Assembly: GCF_014652375.1 (NCBI RefSeq)
Contig: NZ_BMYR01000001.1
Location: 110,292 to 174,291 of the forward strand
DNA from: Alishewanella tabrizica
Lineage (GTDB): Bacteria > Pseudomonadota > Gammaproteobacteria > Enterobacterales > Alteromonadaceae
Reading direction: 5' to 3'
Length of the DNA: 64,000 bases
Notes under the pieces: generated by a model
Database searches by the model: none
The model's input: only the letters and a program-made list of their open reading frames with translations
What the model was told of the DNA's origin: nothing
Shown here: positions 28,903-39,315 of the stretch, piece by piece
Layout: every line of letters starts with the position of its first letter
Numbering within the stretch: the stretch's first letter is position 1
Made by a program: the position numbers and the translations under genes

Positions 28903-29565
28903 ATGAAAGCAATAGTCGTTTTAATTTCCGGTAATGGCAGCAACTTACAAACTATTATCGACGGCTGTGCTAACGGCAGTATCCCCGGTTATATAACCGG
29001 GGTTATTGCCAATAAAGCAAACGCGTATGGTCTGAAGCGTGCAGTCGCAGCCAACATCCCTACTACAGTCATCAGCCACAAAGACTATCAAGATCGGCAA
29101 CAGTATGATGCTGTGCTAAAAGAAGCCATTTTGCAATACGGCGCGGAGCTTATCGTTCTGGCCGGTTTTATGCGCATTTTAACCCCCGAATTTGTACAGT
29201 TTTTTTCGGGAAAATTATTGAACATTCATCCCTCTTTGTTGCCAAAGTATCAGGGATTAGATACGCATCAGCGGGCGATTGACGCTGGCGATGCCGAACA
29301 TGGCTGCAGCGTGCACTTTGTTACCGAGCAATTAGATGGTGGCCCGGTGGTGTTGCAAGCTAAAGTACCTATATTCCCAGGTGACGATGCTTCAATGGTG
29401 GCAGCACGGGTACATGAACAAGAACATTTAATATACCCGTTAGTGGTGCGTTGGTTTTGCCAAAACCGTTTACAACAACGCGCGAATGAGGCATGGTTAG
29501 ATGGACTCTTACTTTCAGTACAAGGTTATGCCCAAGATGAGGATGACTCAGACGTGGCGCGTTAG
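28903..29565 (+). CDS. purN: Phosphoribosylglycinamide formyltransferase
   Basis: PurN formylates GAR with 10-formyl-tetrahydrofolate in purine synthesis. It has VLISGNGSNLQTIIDGC at the N-terminus and the catalytic Asn-His region in NIHPSLLPKYQGLDTHQRAI with LDGGPVVLQAKVPI. At 220 aa it is normal length. The end overlaps the next gene in another frame. Confidence 0.97.
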   Translation: MKAIVVLISGNGSNLQTIIDGCANGSIPGYITGVIANKANAYGLKRAVAANIPTTVISHKDYQDRQQYDAVLKEAILQYGAELIVLAGFMRILTPEFVQFFSGKLLNIHPSLLPKYQGLDTHQRAIDAGDAEHGCSVHFVTEQLDGGPVVLQAKVPIFPGDDASMVAARVHEQEHLIYPLVVRWFCQNRLQQRANEAWLDGLLLSVQGYAQDEDDSDVAR

Positions 29566-30394
29566 CGCGCCACAGTTATTACGCACACTATTCTTCCGTA
29601 ACGTTTTCCTTCGCCCAGCATTAGTTAGCAAAGTACTCCTTTGTTCAGTCTTGTTTAGTGCTGCCGCTTTTGCCCAGCCGTCGCCGTCTTCATCAGTAGA
29701 AACCGCGGCCACCCCAGTGGCTTTTAGCACCTTCGACGCCGAGTATTTAGTGTATCGTGGCGGCAAAAGCCATGGCTCAGCTAAGCGCTTCCTTCATAAA
29801 AAAGACGATATTTACGAGATGGGGTACAGTAGCGACATCAGCTGGCTGGTGTTTAGTGATAAACGCAGTGAAACATCAACCTTTTCGTTTACCAACGGCC
29901 AATTACGCCCCCTTCATTACGTGATGAAACGCAGTGGCACAGGGGCTAACCGCCATTATGAGTTTACGTTAGATTGGCAAAACCAGCAGTTATTTACCGG
30001 CAAAAAACCGCAGTTAAAAGCCATTACTTGGCAAGATAACTGGCTCGATCCCTTAAGTTATCATCAGCAATTGGTTTTAGATCTGAAAGCAGGTAAAACG
30101 CAATTCTCTTACGATGTTCTAAATCGTGACGGCAACAGCAAAACCTATCACTATGCCGTGGTTGCAGAGGAACCACTTGCCTTACCTTTTGGTACGGTAC
30201 GGGCTTTACGGATTGCCCGAGTAGAAGAAAATAGCGATAAACAAGTTCTTGCCTGGGTTGCGCCAAGCTTAGATTACATGTTGGTTCGACTGTGGCGTGG
30301 TGAAGACAACGTTGAACAATTTGACGTACAGTTGCACAAACTCACCTGGTTATCGCATGCTTCAGAAGCTAACAGGCTCGCCGAAACGGAATAA
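29501..30394 (+). CDS. DUF3108 domain protein, probably periplasmic
   Basis: A hydrophobic segment (VSKVLLCSVLFSAAAFAQ) looks like a signal peptide, followed by the DUF3108 pattern (FSTFDAEYLVYRGG..., GYSSDISWLVFSDKRSE, DPLSYHQQLVLDLKAG, FGTVRALRIAR). The role of the family is unknown. The start is unsure: the ATG at 29501 has GAGG 9 bases upstream but gives a very long n-region. ATGs at 29528, 29537 or 29543 fit a signal peptide better. All overlap purN. The end overlaps the convergent amidotransferase gene by 33 bp. Confidence 0.8.
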   Translation: MDSYFQYKVMPKMRMTQTWRVSAPQLLRTLFFRNVFLRPALVSKVLLCSVLFSAAAFAQPSPSSSVETAATPVAFSTFDAEYLVYRGGKSHGSAKRFLHKKDDIYEMGYSSDISWLVFSDKRSETSTFSFTNGQLRPLHYVMKRSGTGANRHYEFTLDWQNQQLFTGKKPQLKAITWQDNWLDPLSYHQQLVLDLKAGKTQFSYDVLNRDGNSKTYHYAVVAEEPLALPFGTVRALRIARVEENSDKQVLAWVAPSLDYMLVRLWRGEDNVEQFDVQLHKLTWLSHASEANRLAETE

Positions 30395-31132
30395 TTGCTG
30401 CTCGCCAGGATGCATTTTATGCCACTGCTCATTATTTGTCAGTGGCTCGGTGGCGATAATCGTAACCACGTCATTGGGTGTGGTTTCTTTACTAAAATCA
30501 ATATCCACATCAACATCCGATAATCTGGCCATACCAAAGGGCGCGCGCCGCGTGATCCATTGCAATTTCGTGGTGCAATAGGCCAACAAATATTCTCCGT
30601 CGGTCAGCAACATATTAAATACGCCTAATTGTTGCAACTGCGGCAATAACTTACTGATATAGCGAAAAGCGGCTTTAGGGCCGGGTTGCTTATCGGGATA
30701 GCGTTTTGCTAATTCACTTAAAATAAAACAAAATGCCCGCTCGCTGTCGGTGGTACCCACCGGCTGAAAGCGATTCACTGGCAAGCCTTTATAGGCAGAT
30801 AATTGTCCGTTATGCGCATACGTCCAATAACGTCCCCATAATTCGCGGGTAAACGGGTGAGTGTTTGCTAGCGCTACCCTGCCCCGATTGGCTTGGCGTA
30901 CATGCGCAATCACTGCGGTACTTTTTATCGGATAATCTGATACTAACCTTGCGATCTCAGATTGGTAGCTTGGAAGCGCATCTTTAAAGGTACAAACGCC
31001 TTTGTTTTCATAAAACGCCACGCCCCAACCATCTTTATGTGGTCCGGTTCGGCCCCCGCGTTCTTTTAAACCTTTAAAGCTAAAACAAATGTCTGTTGGC
31101 ACATTGGCCGACATTCCTAACAACTCACACAT
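30362..31132 (-). CDS. yafJ: Class II glutamine amidotransferase, YafJ type
   Basis: An N-terminal-nucleophile glutamine amidotransferase domain protein. The chosen ATG at 31132 puts the catalytic Cys at position 2 (MCELLGMSANVPTDICFSF), as the family requires after methionine removal. An upstream ATG at 31147 would bury it. Further motifs are GPHKDGWGVAFYE, AHVRQANRG and THPFTRELWGRYWTYAHNG. At 256 aa it matches YafJ. The acceptor substrate is unknown. It converges on the DUF3108 gene. Confidence 0.88.
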   Translation of the reverse strand: MCELLGMSANVPTDICFSFKGLKERGGRTGPHKDGWGVAFYENKGVCTFKDALPSYQSEIARLVSDYPIKSTAVIAHVRQANRGRVALANTHPFTRELWGRYWTYAHNGQLSAYKGLPVNRFQPVGTTDSERAFCFILSELAKRYPDKQPGPKAAFRYISKLLPQLQQLGVFNMLLTDGEYLLAYCTTKLQWITRRAPFGMARLSDVDVDIDFSKETTPNDVVTIIATEPLTNNEQWHKMHPGEQQLFRFGEPVSF

Positions 31133-31292
31133 CTGTACTGCCTCCACGCCGTATAAGGTAAAAATTACACTATACTTAAGTTAGGATTAAACGGATATCA
31201 CGGTGCTTGCAACTTTTGTTGACAAGTTTGCCATAAAAGCATTGTGTAGAAGTACTTGCATCTTAGATTAAAGCGTTCTAAGCTAGAGCTTT

Positions 31293-31309
31293 AGTGGTCA
31301 GACCTCTTA
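31293..31309 (+). promoter_or_regulatory. FadR-like operator upstream of fadE
   Basis: AGTGGTCAGACCTCTTA contains the GGTC-A-GACC core of FadR sites and lies 18 bp before the fadE start. FadR represses fatty-acid degradation genes until acyl-CoA binds it. The match is by eye against the known consensus. Confidence 0.5.
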
Positions 31310-31327
31310 CAACACTGGGAGTTTACA

Positions 31328-33817
31328 ATGAGCATGTTACTACTTTTCTTGGCATTACTTGCCGTCACGGGGATACTTGCCTATCACCGTGCCAGCTTAA
31401 CCTTGTTTACCGCTGCGCTTGGCGCTGTGCTACTGGTCGGCTCTTTTGCTGATGTCGTTAACCTGTTTGGCTGGTTGGTGTTTTTAATTATTGCACTGCC
31501 CCTGAACATTGCGTCTATCCGTCAACAACATCTTACGAAGCCATTATTAAAGCTATACCGTAAGATCATGCCTGAAATGTCTACCACCGAAAAAGAAGCC
31601 ATTGATGCCGGAACCACGTGGTGGGAAGGCGACTTGTTTTGTGGCAATCCCGATTGGCACAAAATGCATAACTTCCCACAGCCTCGCTTAAGTGCTGAAG
31701 AACAAGCCTTTATGGATGGCCCAGTGGAAGAGTTGCTGGCTATGACCGATGATTGGCACACAACGCATGAACGTGCAGATTTGGCACCAGAGGTTTACCA
31801 ATATCTTAAGGATAAAGGTTTCTTCGCCATGATCATTAAAAAAGAATATGGCGGCCTAGAGTTTTCAGCATATGCGCAATCTTGCGTATTACAAAAACTC
31901 ACCAGTAAAAGTATGGTGTTATCGAGCATTGTAGGCGTACCAAACTCACTTGGCCCCGGCGAGCTTTTGCAACACTATGGTACTGATGAACAAAAGAATT
32001 ATTATTTACCACGCCTAGCCAAAGGTATTGATGTTCCTTGCTTTGCGTTAACGAGCCCAGAAGCCGGTTCAGATGCGGGCGCCATTCCTGATTTTGGTGT
32101 GGTGTGCAAAGGCCAGTGGCAAGGCGAAGAAGTGTTGGGTATGCGTTTAACATGGAATAAACGCTACATCACCCTAGCCCCGATTGCGACGGTATTAGGC
32201 TTAGCCTTTAAATTACAAGATCCTGATAAATTGCTGGGTGATCAAGCCGATTTAGGTATCACCTGTGCGCTTATTCCAGCAAATACCCCAGGTGTTAAAA
32301 TTGGTCGTCGTCATTTCCCGTTAAACGTGCCGTTCCAAAATGGTCCTACCCAAGGTGATGGCGTATTTGTTCCGTTATCTTACATTATTGGTGGCCCAAA
32401 AATGGCTGGCCAAGGCTGGCGTATGCTGGTTGAATGTTTATCGGTTGGCCGTGCTATCACATTACCGTCTAACAGTACCGGCGGTATTAAAGCGGCTGCT
32501 TTAGCGACAGGCGCCTATGCGCGGATCCGTCGTCAGTTCAAATTACCCGTGGGTAAGATGGAAGGCGTTGAAGAAGCGATGGCGCGAATTGGTGGCTATG
32601 CCTATATGTCTGATGCCTCTACCACTATGTCAGTTGGGGCCATTGATTTAGGTGAAAAACCCTCTGTAGTATCGGCGATTACCAAATACCATATGACCGA
32701 GCGCATGCGCACCGCCATCAATGATGCGATGGACGTACATGGCGGTAAAGGCATTTGTATGGGGCCGAATAACTATTTAGCGCGTGGTTATCAGGGTGCG
32801 CCCGTTGCCATCACGGTAGAAGGTGCCAATATTTTAACCCGTAGCATGATTATTTATGGTCAAGGTGCTATTCGTTGTCATCCTTATGTATTGGCTGAGT
32901 TACAAGCAGCACAATTGCATGATGAAGGCGCAGCTGTAACGGCCTTTGATAAAGCATTATTTGGTCATATTGGGTTTGCGATCAGTAACTTCTTTAGAAC
33001 GTTCTGGTTATCGGTAACCGGTGGTGCTTTTAGCCACAGTCCGTATAACGATGATACCGCACGTTATTACAAGCAAATGAACCGTTTTAGTGCCGCCTTA
33101 GCGTTAATGTCGGATGTCGCGATGGGAACCTTGGGTGGTGATTTAAAACGTCGTGAGCGTATTTCTGCGCGTTTAGGTGATATTTTAAGTATGTTGTATA
33201 TCACCTCTGCGGTATTAAAACGTTACCAAGATGAGGGGCGTCAGGTACAAGATTTACCACTGGTTCAGTGGGCCTGTGAAGACAATTTAGCCCGTGCGCA
33301 ACTGGCATTAGATGAATTGTTTGATAACTTCCCGAACCGCGTTATTGCCGTGGTATTAAAACGTATAGTATTCCCGTTTGGCCGTACCTTACGCAAACCA
33401 AGTGACAAGCTAGATCATCAAGTATCGCGCATTATGATGACCCCGTGCGAAGCGCGTAATCGTTTAGGTAAACATCTGTATTTAACGGTAGAACCGGGTA
33501 ATCAATTAGGCCGTGTTGAACAAGCCTTATTGGATGTGTTAGCCGCTGAACCGTTGTTTGATAAAGTGAGCAAAGCCTCAGGCAAACGTTTACCCTTCTT
33601 CCGCTTACATGAAGTGGCAAAAATTGGTTTGGAACTTGGCGTGATTAACAAACAAGAAGCTGACGTACTGCGCACAGCTGAAGAAAGCCGCTTATTTGTT
33701 ATCAACGTAGATGATTTTGATCCAGCCTACTTAGCTGCAGATAATTCACTGACACAACAACCTAATGGGGCTGACGCGTTAAATGCTGAAGGTAAAAAAC
33801 AGCAAGACGCAGCATAG
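31328..33817 (+). CDS. fadE: Acyl-CoA dehydrogenase FadE
   Basis: FadE performs the first step of beta-oxidation, an FAD-dependent acyl-CoA dehydrogenation. Two N-terminal membrane helices (residues 1-20 and 35-58) are followed by the dehydrogenase core ([53 protein letters not shown]) and the long FadE C-terminal extension. At 829 aa it is the size of E. coli FadE (814). GGGAG lies 7 bases before the ATG. A FadR-like site just upstream suggests control by fatty acids. Confidence 0.96.
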   Translation: MSMLLLFLALLAVTGILAYHRASLTLFTAALGAVLLVGSFADVVNLFGWLVFLIIALPLNIASIRQQHLTKPLLKLYRKIMPEMSTTEKEAIDAGTTWWEGDLFCGNPDWHKMHNFPQPRLSAEEQAFMDGPVEELLAMTDDWHTTHERADLAPEVYQYLKDKGFFAMIIKKEYGGLEFSAYAQSCVLQKLTSKSMVLSSIVGVPNSLGPGELLQHYGTDEQKNYYLPRLAKGIDVPCFALTSPEAGSDAGAIPDFGVVCKGQWQGEEVLGMRLTWNKRYITLAPIATVLGLAFKLQDPDKLLGDQADLGITCALIPANTPGVKIGRRHFPLNVPFQNGPTQGDGVFVPLSYIIGGPKMAGQGWRMLVECLSVGRAITLPSNSTGGIKAAALATGAYARIRRQFKLPVGKMEGVEEAMARIGGYAYMSDASTTMSVGAIDLGEKPSVVSAITKYHMTERMRTAINDAMDVHGGKGICMGPNNYLARGYQGAPVAITVEGANILTRSMIIYGQGAIRCHPYVLAELQAAQLHDEGAAVTAFDKALFGHIGFAISNFFRTFWLSVTGGAFSHSPYNDDTARYYKQMNRFSAALALMSDVAMGTLGGDLKRRERISARLGDILSMLYITSAVLKRYQDEGRQVQDLPLVQWACEDNLARAQLALDELFDNFPNRVIAVVLKRIVFPFGRTLRKPSDKLDHQVSRIMMTPCEARNRLGKHLYLTVEPGNQLGRVEQALLDVLAAEPLFDKVSKASGKRLPFFRLHEVAKIGLELGVINKQEADVLRTAEESRLFVINVDDFDPAYLAADNSLTQQPNGADALNAEGKKQQDAA

Positions 33818-33846
33818 TTAATGTTTAATTAATCCTATAAGGAAAT

Positions 33847-33877
33847 AAAAAAGGCCGGTTTTGATACCGGCCTTTTT
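33847..33877. terminator. Bidirectional terminator between fadE and the nuclease gene
   Basis: AAAAAGGCCGGT pairs with ACCGGCCTTTTT (33848-33859 and 33866-33877), with A- and T-tracts on both sides, so it can stop fadE and the convergent gene. Confidence 0.85.
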
Positions 33878-33959
33878 ATTGTGAGCTACTGCTCTTTTTT
33901 AGTCATCATGATTAACGCAATCAACCATGATGACTCTTTTCACAACATTTGCTTGATGT

Positions 33960-36566
33960 TTAAAACGTTACTTTTAACGGTGCAGAACATTGCTTAGTGG
34001 CATCGTAACATAATAAATAAGTCACAGATTCCGCTTGAGTTTTAAACTGATTGTTGTATCTACCAGGCTTGCTTAATGTTGTCACCACTTGGCCATCACG
34101 ATACAAGGTTAAACCCGTTTGCTCACTACTCCAATGTAACTGCACAAGTTTACTACCAGAGCGAGGATTCGCCTGATTAACTTTAATTAATTGCAGTTGA
34201 ATATCCAGCGGCGGGTAAACTGGTGGTAAATCCAACGCCACGATTACCGGATCATGATCTGATGAACGGTAAGCATCAGGCGCATAATAATTATCTAAAT
34301 TAGCGGCTTTGTTCTCAGTGTTGTAATCAAGCACTAAGGGTTCATCCGCGTTAATGTGCCACTCTACTGCATCAACTAAGTACTGTTGAGCATTGGCATT
34401 TAACAACATATGATCCAATTGGCCTGATAAGTTCTCAAAAATATAACCATATGTCGGTGATTTACCTAAGACATCAAAGGCGCTGACATACCCTGCACTG
34501 GCAAGCATGGTGAGCGGATCTTCTTTAGCGTAGGCATTTAAATCACCTAAAACGATAGCAGGAATGTCAGCATATTGTTGCGCCGCAAATACACCTATCG
34601 CTTCAGCTGCGCGAGTACGGGTAATATTACAGTTTCCTTGACCATCATTTAAATTCGGTTCACCTGCGCACGCAGAGGCTTTTGATTTAAGATGATTCAC
34701 CATTACCGCAAATTCTGCATTATTGTCTAGTAAGCGGAAACGTTGCGCTAACATGGGTCTATTACGACGCGTATCAAATAATGTTACTCCATTACTATCT
34801 ACAGCCGCGTTTTGCTCATCTAGAATTTGAGCTGCAGAAACTGGGCTAACTAAATCAGCACGGTATAAAATTCCAACAGTAATTTGATCAGTACCAATTT
34901 GTGGTGCATTCACAGCAACATATTGCCAATCGGCTATGCCTGAAACGACACGTAAGCCAGCAACTAAGTCGGCAATGGCTGAGGTTTCCGCAAAGCCGTC
35001 GTTTTCAATTTCCATTAAACCGATGACGGTAGCATCTAAGGCGGATAATGCTGCCAGGATTTTTGCTCTTTGACGTTCAAACTCTAGCGGCGTGTCCGCC
35101 CCGCGAGACGTTGGGAACCCACCACCCAGGCCATCACCATTGAAGTAATTCAGTACATTAAAACTAGCAACTTTAACATTACCGTCTGACGTTAACTCAG
35201 GCGCTGCAGTACGTGGATTAGTTGCAATAATATTAACTTGCTGAGTAGGATTAATACGATATTCATTAAAACTATAAAATAACGTACCGGTTAAGCCGTT
35301 GATGGTATCACCGGCACGTACACTATTAAATGCCGATAAACCGGGTGCCGGATAAGGTACTGTCGCAGGATTTGAGACTGATGACGCATCGTCTAAGACA
35401 ATTTTATTTAAACGCTGCTCGGCCGCTAGGGCTTGTGCGGCTGCACCAGGTGAAACCACTTGAGTTGGTGTATAACGCCGACCTTTAGCTAATACCAGCT
35501 CACCAAATCGACCCAGCGTAATGTTTCCATTTACGGTGAGTTCTTGATTAAACTGCACTAACATCCCTTCAAACTGCTCTAAATAGTCAGCATTCGCTGC
35601 TGGCAAGCTGATTGTAACAGGAGCCGGTATTGCAGCCGTACCACAATCCACCGTTGCGGTAATACTTTGCAATTGCGTATTGGTGAAGGCTTCCGCTACT
35701 TGTGCGCGCAATCTTACACGCTGTCCTGGGGTGACGGTTAAATTAGCATTGTTCGTGAAAACAAAAATCCCCTCAGAGGTTTGTGGATCATTATCTTGCT
35801 CACTGTCGGCTGCTTGAATCATATAACCACGTAAACCTGGCAGGGTGTGAGTAACGATAGCTTCAACGACCACCGTTTGATCAACTAATGGACTGGTAGC
35901 GCCAGCCCCTTGAATCGTTGAAATACGGGTAAAATCGGCTCCACACGTTAAGCTTTGATCAACAGGTGGCACAACCGGATCAACGGGATCAACTGGAACA
36001 ACTGGGTCCACTGGACCCGAAGCACCATTAAAACGACCTAAATCTGAAAAATCGTTAATATTAAATTGTGACCACTCAATAGACGGATCAAACGCATCAG
36101 AAGGCTGAGTATCGTAAGAAACCGCTTTGCGGCGTAGGGTTTTATCTACGGTTGTAACGCCATTCGCTGTCCAAGCCGCGCCAGGGTCTGTGCCCAATTG
36201 ACCAAAGCTGTCAATCAGTACCGTATTCTTCTCAAGCAGGATAGCGTCATTACCATTCCAACCCGCTACAGAAGTGGTCACTGATGCCAAAGCAAGTAAA
36301 GCCTCGCTGGCATTTGGATTAACAATAACCATTGCTGTTTGGGCGTCTAATTGACCCGAGAGGTTATACGTTTGTATCGAAGTGCCACCATTATAGCTTA
36401 CCCGAATACGGTAGCCTGAAAGACTAATGGATTGATTTGTAGGATTGTATAATTCTAATGCCTTATTGTTACCTGAGCCTTCAACATATTCTGAGATGAA
36501 GATTTCGGCTTGCGCAACAGGCGATAATACCAGCGCAAGCGCGCTAGCAATCAGTGTTTTTTTCAC
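33960..36566 (-). CDS. exeM: Secreted extracellular endonuclease, ExeM/NucH type
   Basis: The 868-aa protein begins with a signal peptide (MKKTLIASALALVLSPVAQA) and a lamin-tail-like domain (IFISEYVEGSGNNKALELYN, residues ~20-150). A Pro/Val/Asp repeat linker (about 195-215) leads to an OB-fold region and an endonuclease/exonuclease/phosphatase domain (VKVASFNVLNYFNGDG..., LMEIENDGF, VLGDLNAYAKEDPL, SDHDPVIVAL). This order matches ExeM of Shewanella, a biofilm-DNA nuclease. Unlike some relatives it ends without a GlyGly-CTERM anchor; the tail has a Cys pair (LLCYDATKQC). It stands alone. Confidence 0.9.
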   Translation of the reverse strand: MKKTLIASALALVLSPVAQAEIFISEYVEGSGNNKALELYNPTNQSISLSGYRIRVSYNGGTSIQTYNLSGQLDAQTAMVIVNPNASEALLALASVTTSVAGWNGNDAILLEKNTVLIDSFGQLGTDPGAAWTANGVTTVDKTLRRKAVSYDTQPSDAFDPSIEWSQFNINDFSDLGRFNGASGPVDPVVPVDPVDPVVPPVDQSLTCGADFTRISTIQGAGATSPLVDQTVVVEAIVTHTLPGLRGYMIQAADSEQDNDPQTSEGIFVFTNNANLTVTPGQRVRLRAQVAEAFTNTQLQSITATVDCGTAAIPAPVTISLPAANADYLEQFEGMLVQFNQELTVNGNITLGRFGELVLAKGRRYTPTQVVSPGAAAQALAAEQRLNKIVLDDASSVSNPATVPYPAPGLSAFNSVRAGDTINGLTGTLFYSFNEYRINPTQQVNIIATNPRTAAPELTSDGNVKVASFNVLNYFNGDGLGGGFPTSRGADTPLEFERQRAKILAALSALDATVIGLMEIENDGFAETSAIADLVAGLRVVSGIADWQYVAVNAPQIGTDQITVGILYRADLVSPVSAAQILDEQNAAVDSNGVTLFDTRRNRPMLAQRFRLLDNNAEFAVMVNHLKSKASACAGEPNLNDGQGNCNITRTRAAEAIGVFAAQQYADIPAIVLGDLNAYAKEDPLTMLASAGYVSAFDVLGKSPTYGYIFENLSGQLDHMLLNANAQQYLVDAVEWHINADEPLVLDYNTENKAANLDNYYAPDAYRSSDHDPVIVALDLPPVYPPLDIQLQLIKVNQANPRSGSKLVQLHWSSEQTGLTLYRDGQVVTTLSKPGRYNNQFKTQAESVTYLLCYDATKQCSAPLKVTF

Positions 36567-36766
36567 GTTTAGTTCCCTGAGATGATTGTCATGATTTGAA
36601 GGAAGACTAGAGTAAGCCTGACGTATGACAATTTGATTAAGTTTTTAATAATGTTTTCCCACCTGCATACAAAAAAAGACATCGAGACTTCTATATAGCC
36701 AAATAATGCTAGGCAAAAGCGTCTTTTTCCGCTTTACTAGGCAGCAGAATATTAAAGGAGTGAGCG

Positions 36767-37048
36767 ATGTTTAAAGTCAATAGCTATTTTGAAGGTAAGG
36801 TGTCATCTATCGCATTTCAGGGTGAACAGCTGCCCGCAACGGTGGGTGTAATGGCGCCAGGCGAATATGAATTCGGAACAAATCAACACGAAGTCATGAC
36901 GATCGTTAGTGGCGCGCTTATTGTTAAACTGCCAGGCAGCGAAACTTGGCAAACCTTTACTCGTGGTCAATCCTTCGAAGTGGCGGCTAATACGAAGTTT
37001 CAGTTGCAAGTGAAGCAAGATACCGCGTACCTTTGTACCTATGCGTAA
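36767..37048 (+). CDS. ppnP: Pyrimidine/purine nucleoside phosphorylase PpnP
   Basis: A 93-aa single-domain cupin of the DUF1255 (YaiE) family, which phosphorolyses diverse nucleosides. The core reads [44 protein letters not shown] and [10 protein letters not shown]. It has an AAAGGAG ribosome binding site 8 bases before the ATG. The ABC exporter follows in the same direction. Confidence 0.94.
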   Translation: MFKVNSYFEGKVSSIAFQGEQLPATVGVMAPGEYEFGTNQHEVMTIVSGALIVKLPGSETWQTFTRGQSFEVAANTKFQLQVKQDTAYLCTYA

Positions 37049-37068
37049 CAAAAACCACTGAGAACCCT

Positions 37069-38874
37069 ATGCGAGGCATGCGTACTGCCGCAAAACAACC
37101 AGATAATGTGAAACAGGACTATGCCATGCCCCTTAGCCAGAGCATTAAAACGCTCTGGCCTTATCTGATGGCGTTTAAAGGCCGCGTTATGCTGGCGTTA
37201 TTAGCATTAATTGCGGCTAAAGCAGCGACGCTACTCATGCCTTGGGCCTTGAAAGAAATTATTGATGCCGTTGATGCGAACCGGCAACAGCTTATTGTCG
37301 TGCCGATCGCATTACTTTTACTCTACGGCGCCCTACGTTTTGGTATGGTCTTTTTTGGTGAAGTACGGGATGCCCTCTTTGGCAGAGTCACTGAACATGC
37401 CATGCGTCAAATTGGTTTAAAGGTGTTTAACCATTTACACAGCCTAGAATTAGCTTTTCATTTAGATCGGCAAACGGGTGGGATCAGTCGCGATATTGAG
37501 CGTGGTACTAACGGCCTTAGCTTTTTAATGCGCTTTTTGATGTTTAACATTGTTCCAACTTTGTTTGAAATTCTGGCGGTAGCCGTTATTTTTAGTCTGT
37601 TGTTTTCCCCCTTATATGCCTTGATCACGGTCTTTGCGGTTGGCCTGTATATCTTTTTTACAGTGTATATTACTGAATGGCGTAATAAATTTATTCGTGA
37701 AGCGAATCAAGCGGATAACACAACCAATAGCCGTGCTGTTGACAGCCTGTTGAACTATGAAACGGTAAAATATTTTAACAATGAGCAACACGAAGCCCGT
37801 ATTTACGATGGCTTTTTGGCCAATTGGGAGCAGGCACGCTTAAAAAACCGCTTAAGTTTACTCCTGCTAAACTCTGGCCAAGCGTTATTAATTGCCCTGG
37901 CGATCACGGCGTTAATGTGGCTTGCTGCCGCAGAGGTGGTTAGTGGGGAGATCAGCATCGGCGAGTTAGTCATGTTAAACGCCTATATGATCCAGCTGTT
38001 TTTGCCCCTGAATTTTTTAGGCTTTGTGTATCGTGAAATTCGCCGCGCCTTAACGGATTTAGAAAATATGTTGGGTTTGCTTACCCGCAAACCCGCCATA
38101 AAAGATTCACCAGATGCCAAACCGCTTCAATTAAAAGGCGGCGAGGTAAGGTTTGAACAGGTTAACTTTGGCTATCAGAGCGAACGGTTAATCTTAAACA
38201 ACCTCAGTTTTCATATGGCTCCCGGCACTAAAGTCGCGATTGTTGGCGCATCCGGTGCCGGTAAAAGTACTATTGCCCGCCTACTCTATCGCTTTTATCA
38301 GATTAGTCAGGGAAGGATCTTAATTGATGGGCAGGAGATCAGCAGTATTACCTTGCAATCACTTCGCCAGGCTATCGCCATTGTGCCGCAAGACACCGTC
38401 TTATTTAATAGCAGCATCCGTGAAAATATTGCCTACGCTAAGCCTGACGCAAGTACAGCTGAAATAGAGCAAGCTATAGATATGGCTCACTTAAGACAAT
38501 TTATAACGAGTTTGCCGCAAGGCGATGCTACTTTGGTCGGCGAGCGCGGCCTAAAAGTATCGGGTGGTGAAAAACAACGTATTGCGATAGCCAGAGCGAT
38601 CTTAAAAGGTGCGCCTATATTGGTATTTGATGAAGCTACATCGTCGTTGGATTCCTTTTCTGAGCAAGCTATTTTAAATGCCATGCGTGATGTCTCCCGC
38701 CATTATACTAGCTTGGTTATTGCCCATCGTCTTTCAACAATTACCGATGCCGACCAAATATTGGTTTTAGAAAAGGGCGTGGTAGCTGAACAAGGAACCC
38801 ATTCGCAACTGATGGCCATGAATGGTTTATATACCAAAATGTGGCAACAGCAAGCTGACCAGAATGAACACTAA
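37069..38874 (+). CDS. ABC exporter, Atm1/HMT1 type
   Basis: A half-transporter with fused permease and ATPase. The N-terminal membrane domain has about six helices (residues ~25-320). The ATPase has Walker A GASGAGKST (~393-401), the signature VSGGEKQR (~497), Walker B ILVFDEATSS and an H-loop AHRLS. The permease motif RAVDSLLNYETVKYFNNE is characteristic of Atm1/HMT1 exporters, which move glutathione or metal conjugates. I start at the ATG at 37069 because the longer open frame begins with TTG inside ppnP and has no ribosome binding site. Substrate unknown. Confidence 0.9.
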   Translation: MRGMRTAAKQPDNVKQDYAMPLSQSIKTLWPYLMAFKGRVMLALLALIAAKAATLLMPWALKEIIDAVDANRQQLIVVPIALLLLYGALRFGMVFFGEVRDALFGRVTEHAMRQIGLKVFNHLHSLELAFHLDRQTGGISRDIERGTNGLSFLMRFLMFNIVPTLFEILAVAVIFSLLFSPLYALITVFAVGLYIFFTVYITEWRNKFIREANQADNTTNSRAVDSLLNYETVKYFNNEQHEARIYDGFLANWEQARLKNRLSLLLLNSGQALLIALAITALMWLAAAEVVSGEISIGELVMLNAYMIQLFLPLNFLGFVYREIRRALTDLENMLGLLTRKPAIKDSPDAKPLQLKGGEVRFEQVNFGYQSERLILNNLSFHMAPGTKVAIVGASGAGKSTIARLLYRFYQISQGRILIDGQEISSITLQSLRQAIAIVPQDTVLFNSSIRENIAYAKPDASTAEIEQAIDMAHLRQFITSLPQGDATLVGERGLKVSGGEKQRIAIARAILKGAPILVFDEATSSLDSFSEQAILNAMRDVSRHYTSLVIAHRLSTITDADQILVLEKGVVAEQGTHSQLMAMNGLYTKMWQQQADQNEH

Positions 38875-38989
38875 ACAGACGTTTTTAATGACTTCTTGCG
38901 ACAGATCAATAAAGCATTTCTATGATCTGCTAACTTTATTGTAGATAAACCCAAGTTACTTGGGTGTTAAGCTGCAGAAGGAATCGAAA

Positions 38990-39304
38990 ATGCCATTGCA
39001 AGAACTAAAACGTCGTCTATTTAGCCGTAAGTTAGAACTTGAACACCAAGTTATTGCTATTGCAAGGGATTTTGCGCAAGGCAGAAGTGCTAACTTCAGT
39101 GAACAAGCGCAACAGCGGGAAAACGAAGAAGTGCTAAATGCACTTGAAGAAAAAGACCGTATAGAGTTACGACAAATAGATCGCGCTTTAACACGCATCG
39201 AGCATGGCACCTATGATAAATGCGCTAACTGCGGCGCTGTAATAAACGCCGAGCGTTTAAATATTGTGCCTTTTACTGAACTCTGTATTCAATGTGCTAA
39301 ATAA
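38990..39304 (+). CDS. DksA/TraR-family zinc-finger protein
   Basis: The 104-aa protein has an N-terminal coiled coil (EQAQQRENEEVLNALEEKDRIELRQIDRALTRIE, shown here by its parts EEVLNALEEKDR and DRALTRIEHGTY) and a C4 zinc finger C-x2-C-x17-C-x2-C (CANCGAVINAERLN...CIQC). DksA-like proteins reach into the RNA polymerase secondary channel. This one is shorter than DksA and lacks its usual DxxDxA tip, so it may act differently. The ATG at 38990 has AAGGA 7 bases upstream; the frame could extend to 38960. Confidence 0.85.
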   Translation: MPLQELKRRLFSRKLELEHQVIAIARDFAQGRSANFSEQAQQRENEEVLNALEEKDRIELRQIDRALTRIEHGTYDKCANCGAVINAERLNIVPFTELCIQCAK

Positions 39305-39315
39305 GGACTTAAACC

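Noticed and set aside
33901-33935. Second terminator after fadE (AGTCATCATG...CATGATGACT)
   Set aside because: The stem is long, but the loop is 15 bases and no proper T-tract follows on the minus strand; the hairpin at 33847-33877 is sufficient.
37033-37068. TTG start of the ABC exporter inside ppnP
   Set aside because: No ribosome binding site precedes it, and a normal ATG follows at 37069 after the ppnP stop.
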